64,000 nucleotides of DNA, taken from assembly GCA_038373885.1 (NCBI GenBank), contig JAWZYV010006213.1, forward strand, positions 372,001 to 436,000, given 5' to 3'. Shown piece after piece: positions 59,646 through 64,000 of the stretch. The DNA comes from Cheiracanthium punctorium (taxonomy: Eukaryota > Arthropoda > Arachnida > Araneae > Cheiracanthiidae). How positions within the stretch are numbered: the first letter of the stretch is position 1; each line of letters begins with the position of its first letter. Below the pieces are notes generated by a model. That model saw only the letters and a list, made by a program, of their open reading frames with translations, searched no databases and had not been told where the DNA came from. The position numbers and the translations under genes were made by a program.

Positions 59646-62500
59646 TATAATCTTTTGAATGATTTGCTCATTTGGAATCTAATATACAGAAAATGTAGGC
59701 CTGCTTACAATGTGCTACTTCACCAACTTATTTTACTCTGTAGTCTGATTCCAGAATAAAGCATGTTATATTTGATTTACTTTAAAACAATTTGGAAACA
59801 GCTATTTTAGGATTTTGATTTGTCTATTGAACATATCGCTCGGGTAAACACATTGTGAAGCTTCAATATTAAAAAAAAATCTTTATTTGGCGTTGTTGAC
59901 CGCGCGACAAAGTTATTTATCCAATTCGTTTACAAATAACGTGCTTTTTAATCTGATATTCTTAAAATTTGCATCAGGGCCGTCTTCACATTTAGCTCTG
60001 CATCAAGTTCTTTTTTTTTAATCGCAATACCCTAATTCCCGAAGATATTTCGATTTTTTATTTTTCGAATTTTATGCGGTTATCTAGAAATTGAGAACGA
60101 TATATAAAGTTCGTTCTCAGGAATAAAAAAAAAATATTACTTTCGAGAATAATAATGCAAGATTTTTATATTGAGAATGTAGACAGTATTTTATATTTCT
60201 GTTTAATTTTAAATCGGTAGTTTAAAATTTGAATATTCAAAACGATTAAGACAATGCATTATATTGGATAATAAGCAAACTTCCTTTTTACTGATAACTT
60301 TTGAGAAAAAATTCATCTTTTAAGAAATTTAATGCTTAAAATAATGAGGAAGTATTTTTTCTGCATCAGTTATTAGTTACATCCCTAAGCGAAAGTATCA
60401 ATTTTAAATTAGAGTTTCACTTTAACAAACCTAACTGAGTACGTTACCTATGTTTTATTTACAATTAAAGAACTTTTTATATTTATAGTTTATCTGATGG
60501 TGTTCTAGTCTATAGGCTTTTAGGCTTGATATATATTTGTATTAGTATACAAATTTATACAATATTATTACCAAATGAATTATTGTCGTTATAATATGGT
60601 AAAAAACCATTTTAGAGTTTTATTTTTATGAGGAGGTTTTTCATCATAATACAGTTTATTTTAATCATGACATTATTTTTATCTTTAATTAATAAGACAA
60701 CGGTATCTCTTTGGCCATTAAATGTATAACGATGCACATCTGCGTCGTATGTCTAAAACACAGAATTATAGTACAGGTTTATGTCTGAACATTCGGTGCA
60801 GGATTTTAGTACAGGTTAAATTTCTTCAATTTCATATATGAAATATAGTTTAAAATAATAAATGATTCATATCGTGAATAATAAAAATTTCACACATTTT
60901 TTTCGATTTGCGCGTTTTTAGAAAAATAAATTAGTTATCCACAAAACTGATATAAGATATTTAGCTTACACTCGTGGCAACGAACGTGTTCAAAATTGGT
61001 GCATTTAAAGGGTTGCATGGGCTTACTTTTCTTGTAAACCTTTCCCACACGCATGAGGGCGCTTTATATAACTTATTCGCCGGAATATAACGTGGTGTTT
61101 ATCGACTGATCATTGCCTGCAAAAAGCCTGGCTCGCACTAAATTCGAGGCCTAAATATAAGATCTTTCTAATTATCTTGATGAAACACTTCAGGGTCATG
61201 TTATAAACGGGCCAAGACGGTACATTTTTTAAATTGTCATTATGGAGGTTTTCTTATATATATTGACAGTCAAATGTTGCTAGAAAAGAATCATTGGAAA
61301 GAGAGAGAGGCTGTTCTCTGCTCATCTGATCAATATGATCATGAAATTTACCTAGCGACAGCTGAAGAATAATTTCATGTAAAATGGAGAAATAAGTATG
61401 GATCATTTCCATATAGTAAATGCACAAAGAAAAGACTTGAGTGTTATTTTCTAAAAAAAGTTATACATATATGTATATATATATATAACATTTATTTCTC
61501 TATTTCAACATATATTTCTCTATTATATATATATATATATAAAATAGAGAAATAACTATTGGTAATTTCCATGTAGTAAATAAACAAAGGAAAGCCTGGA
61601 GTGTTATTTTCTAAAAAAAAGGTTATATATCTGCAAAACGAAATTAACATGACTGAAGCACCATAACACTTCACAAACCTGTGATTTATTTGCTAATTTT
61701 AATGTATCTAATATTTAACTATTTTTCTTCAAAATAGAACTGAGATACATTATGGATATAAATATGTATTATAAAGATACATTTCGCAAAATTATCACTT
61801 TATAAATTGATATAAGGCTCCCTTACCTCATCAAAATAGGACATTTTAATTAATATAAAATTAACTTTTTTACCTTTTTTAACTTTTCCAACTCAAGAAC
61901 GAAAATTGGCTAGCTCACTATTCATATATATTTTTTCGATTCTTAGTGTGATAATTCATGATTCATATTAATATTTTATCAAGAGATTATTAATTGTAAA
62001 TTATTTTTGAGCAGTTTAGTTCTAATAGTACGAATAAAAATCAGCTTCTTAATATCAGTGTTAAATAAGATGTGACTTAATATATGAAAAAATATTTGAG
62101 CATAGGAGTAGGGAAATTTCGGAAGCTTATAATTCATCCTTTTTAATATAAATATATGAAAAATTGGAATCCGGGGTTAAAATAATCTAGTTTCTTTTTA
62201 AATATGAAGTAAAATCTAGTTCTTTCCATTGGATAAATAAAGTTCTGCGTGTTTAAATAGAAGATGGCCCCTCATGCAAATTTTGTGTGTAGCAAATTAA
62301 AGTGTTTTTTTATTAGTACACGATCACTCTGTATAACTTGCTGTATGACGAACGGCGACCAAATAAATGCCAAGTGGGCTTTATTTTTCTTTTTCTTTTA
62401 TTTCCGTAGCTGTATATTATTCCTTATTATTCAGTTTCAAAACAAATGAAGACTTCAAGCTTTTTTACATGATTTGTATTAATAATTTGGTAATTCTTAC
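59646..62500. other. Intron DNA of GPCR unit 2
   Basis: Aligns with 29091-32074 of unit 1, minus the MITE. At about 61385-61625 a local duplication of some 75 bp (gagaaataa...gtgttattttctaaaaaaa) is separated by (AT)n, with inverted tttctctattt / aaatagagaaa. This is specific to unit 2. Confidence 0.6.
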
Positions 62501-62907
62501 CGTGCTCTGAAAGAAGTCACCAAGTTGCGGTATTGAAATGGCTTGTTGACAGCAATAGCTCTGTCAGTACTGATGGCGGCGATTGTCCAGTTGGAAGCTG
62601 TTAATATAGTCCATATAAACACAGAATGAATCACGCAAACAGTACCTTCAAAGTGCCAGTCTGGATCTGCCAGATTGACAATGCAGGGCACCTGCACATA
62701 GACAGCACTCAAAAAGTCAGCTATTGCCAGATTTAAAATAAATATGTTACCTGGCTGACTTCTCATTTTGGGGCAAGTGAAGTATGACAGTATGACTAAG
62801 CCATTGCCAGTCACACTCAAAACAGAAGAAAATCCAACCACGATTGCTGCAGTGACATTTTCTCTTTCCGCCCAGCTTAGATTTCCAGGAAGTTCATCAT
62901 ATCCCAT
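62501..62907 (-). CDS. GPCR first coding exon N2 (N-terminus to TM3)
   Basis: Unit-2 copy of N1: ATG at 62907, 6 nt after an acceptor cttttcAG; NLS site, TM1 TGNGLVILSYF, TM2 NLAIADF, loop-1 tryptophan, TM3 cysteine (VCVIHSVFIW), DRA, and donor AGAGCACG|GTAAGA in the same phase 2. Differences from N1 include N3Y, A19T, H46P and the NIG to GTV change just before the TM3 cysteine. It can join B2 or A2 in frame, and on splice phase alone also B1 or A1 further downstream. No stop or frameshift is present. Confidence 0.88.
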
Positions 62908-63542
62908 TCTTACCTGAAAAGATTATACAAGTGGATTTAACTAGTCGTATCTATTAGTAGTATGTACTAGTATTTTTATACAGGACAAATTCTGATGCAC
63001 CGAAATTCGTAACTCTGATTCGTATCTATGAAAAATTCATTAAAGGGAAATTTCACGGTGAAAAAATTCCTACTACAGGATTTTTTTGTAGCTGTGTTTT
63101 ATTCATTTATTTGAAATATACATTATTTTCTTGTATCAAGATTTTGTAACATGTATCACTTATGAGTAATAGGTAAAAACGCAGAATTCAGAATTTTTTT
63201 TACAATCACATTTAATGACTTTTCCTTTTTTTCTATTTTGTCATATATTTAATAAAAGTTTATGTTTAAAAGAGCACCGATTAATAAATATATATATTGA
63301 ACTGTTATTTTGTTAAATAGAAAGGCATCACAAAAAAGCCCGCTGACTAATATAAAAATATGAAGTAAATATATGCTAGGTTTACCGTTCAGAAAACTTT
63401 GTTTATCTATATTTAATTTACAGCAAGTATTAGTGCTGCTAATACATGTATGCTTACTTAAGCTTCCATATGAGCGTGACATGTATTAAAAAGACAAAAT
63501 ATAATTTATTTAAAAAATTATATTTTTTGAAAAAAATATTAC

Positions 63543-63660
63543 CTGATATTTGCAATTCTTTCGCGAAACTTTTTCACTTTTTCATTTGGCTATAAAACTG
63601 TGGTCAGTTAAAGATCGGGCTATTAAGCAGTAAAGACCTTATCAGCTTATGTTCTATCAC
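63543..63660 (-). promoter_or_regulatory. Candidate 5' UTR exon of GPCR unit 2
   Basis: Donor CAG|GTAATA at 63543, in the same context as in unit 1 (33113). The sequence upstream (ctgcttaatag, gataaggtctttac) is conserved but has no clear TATA box. The transcription start is not defined. Confidence 0.3.
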
Positions 63661-64000
63661 ATGTCATCGCCAGATGGTGGAGAAAGGTTTTTCAATCATA
63701 TTCCTTGTTTTCATAGATAAGGAAAGTAAACATAATTAAGTGGACAGACATCATTTAATATTATCCACTTACGTTCAAACATTTTGGCGCAGAAAGAAAT
63801 TAAGAATAACAATTAGATCTTAAAAATCTCTCGAAAATGCTTATGTTGAATGTAAATAAACATTAATTTTAATTTTACGAATCAAACATGTGGATATGAA
63901 AAACCTTCCATAAGTTTTATGAGGTGCAAAAGTCGTCTCTTAGTCAGCTATAAAAAATTTCCCACCACACTCCTGTGTAGGAATGCAAAAATTAAAGGTA

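Larger units (their letters stand above)
43345..64000 (-). repeat. Tandem duplication unit 2 of a GPCR locus, running off the window
   Basis: Same exon order and orientation as unit 1 (N2, B2, A2 on the minus strand), with alignable introns. It is longer because of two Helitrons, a 1.28-kb TIR element and a nested block of about 2.9 kb. Similarity still holds at the last base, so the 5' limit is not visible. Confidence 0.9.

Overview
The window looks like AT-rich, intron-rich arthropod nuclear DNA, most likely from a chelicerate and possibly a spider. The evidence is long AT-rich introns with GT..AG borders, exons lacking their own start codons, and a dense mix of eukaryotic transposons: mariner, Tc1, hAT, Helitron, Penelope-like, Ty3/gypsy and piggyBac-type MITEs. 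The species assignment is inference. There are no operons, bacterial features or CRISPR arrays.

The core is a tandem duplication of a G-protein-coupled receptor locus on the minus strand. Each unit holds one exon for the N-terminus and TM1-TM3 (N1 32075-32481; N2 62501-62907). Two separate exons follow it, and each encodes a complete TM4-TM7 half: type B (B1 23188-23779; B2 48997-49585), then type A (A1 16882-17488; A2 43846-44464). The N exon ends in phase 2. All four downstream exons start in the matching phase, so joining N to either A or B in the same unit gives an uninterrupted receptor of 331-341 residues. The simplest reading is one upstream half shared by two alternative terminal halves, with the whole arrangement duplicated. 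A and B differ strongly from each other, while A1/A2 and B1/B2 are close, so the A/B split is older than the unit duplication. Sequence features place the receptors in the rhodopsin-like class but not with amine receptors or opsins. The ligand is unknown.

Layout: 1-16.3 kb is flanking DNA with a hammerhead-bearing foldback repeat, a 370-bp tandem repeat, a GTCAC-rich block, a decayed mariner with long inverted repeats and one candidate exon of unknown function. 16.3-33.6 kb is unit 1. 33.6-43.3 kb is a spacer with a Helitron-type helicase remnant, a mariner-like MITE, two piggyBac-type MITEs, a gypsy pol remnant and a second mariner MITE. 43.3-64.0 kb is unit 2, whose 5' end runs off the window.

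The two units act as empty-site controls for each other, so several insertions can be placed to the base. A 5'-truncated Penelope-like element lies at the same place in both units and predates the duplication. Unit 1 alone carries a foldback element with two hammerhead-like motifs, a hAT-like element, a nearly complete Tc1 element and a MITE. Unit 2 alone carries a 1.28-kb TIR element, two non-autonomous Helitrons (one nested in the Penelope-like element) and a nested block containing a transposon-protein remnant, a hAT deletion derivative, a 398-bp MITE and a perfect 24-bp hairpin.
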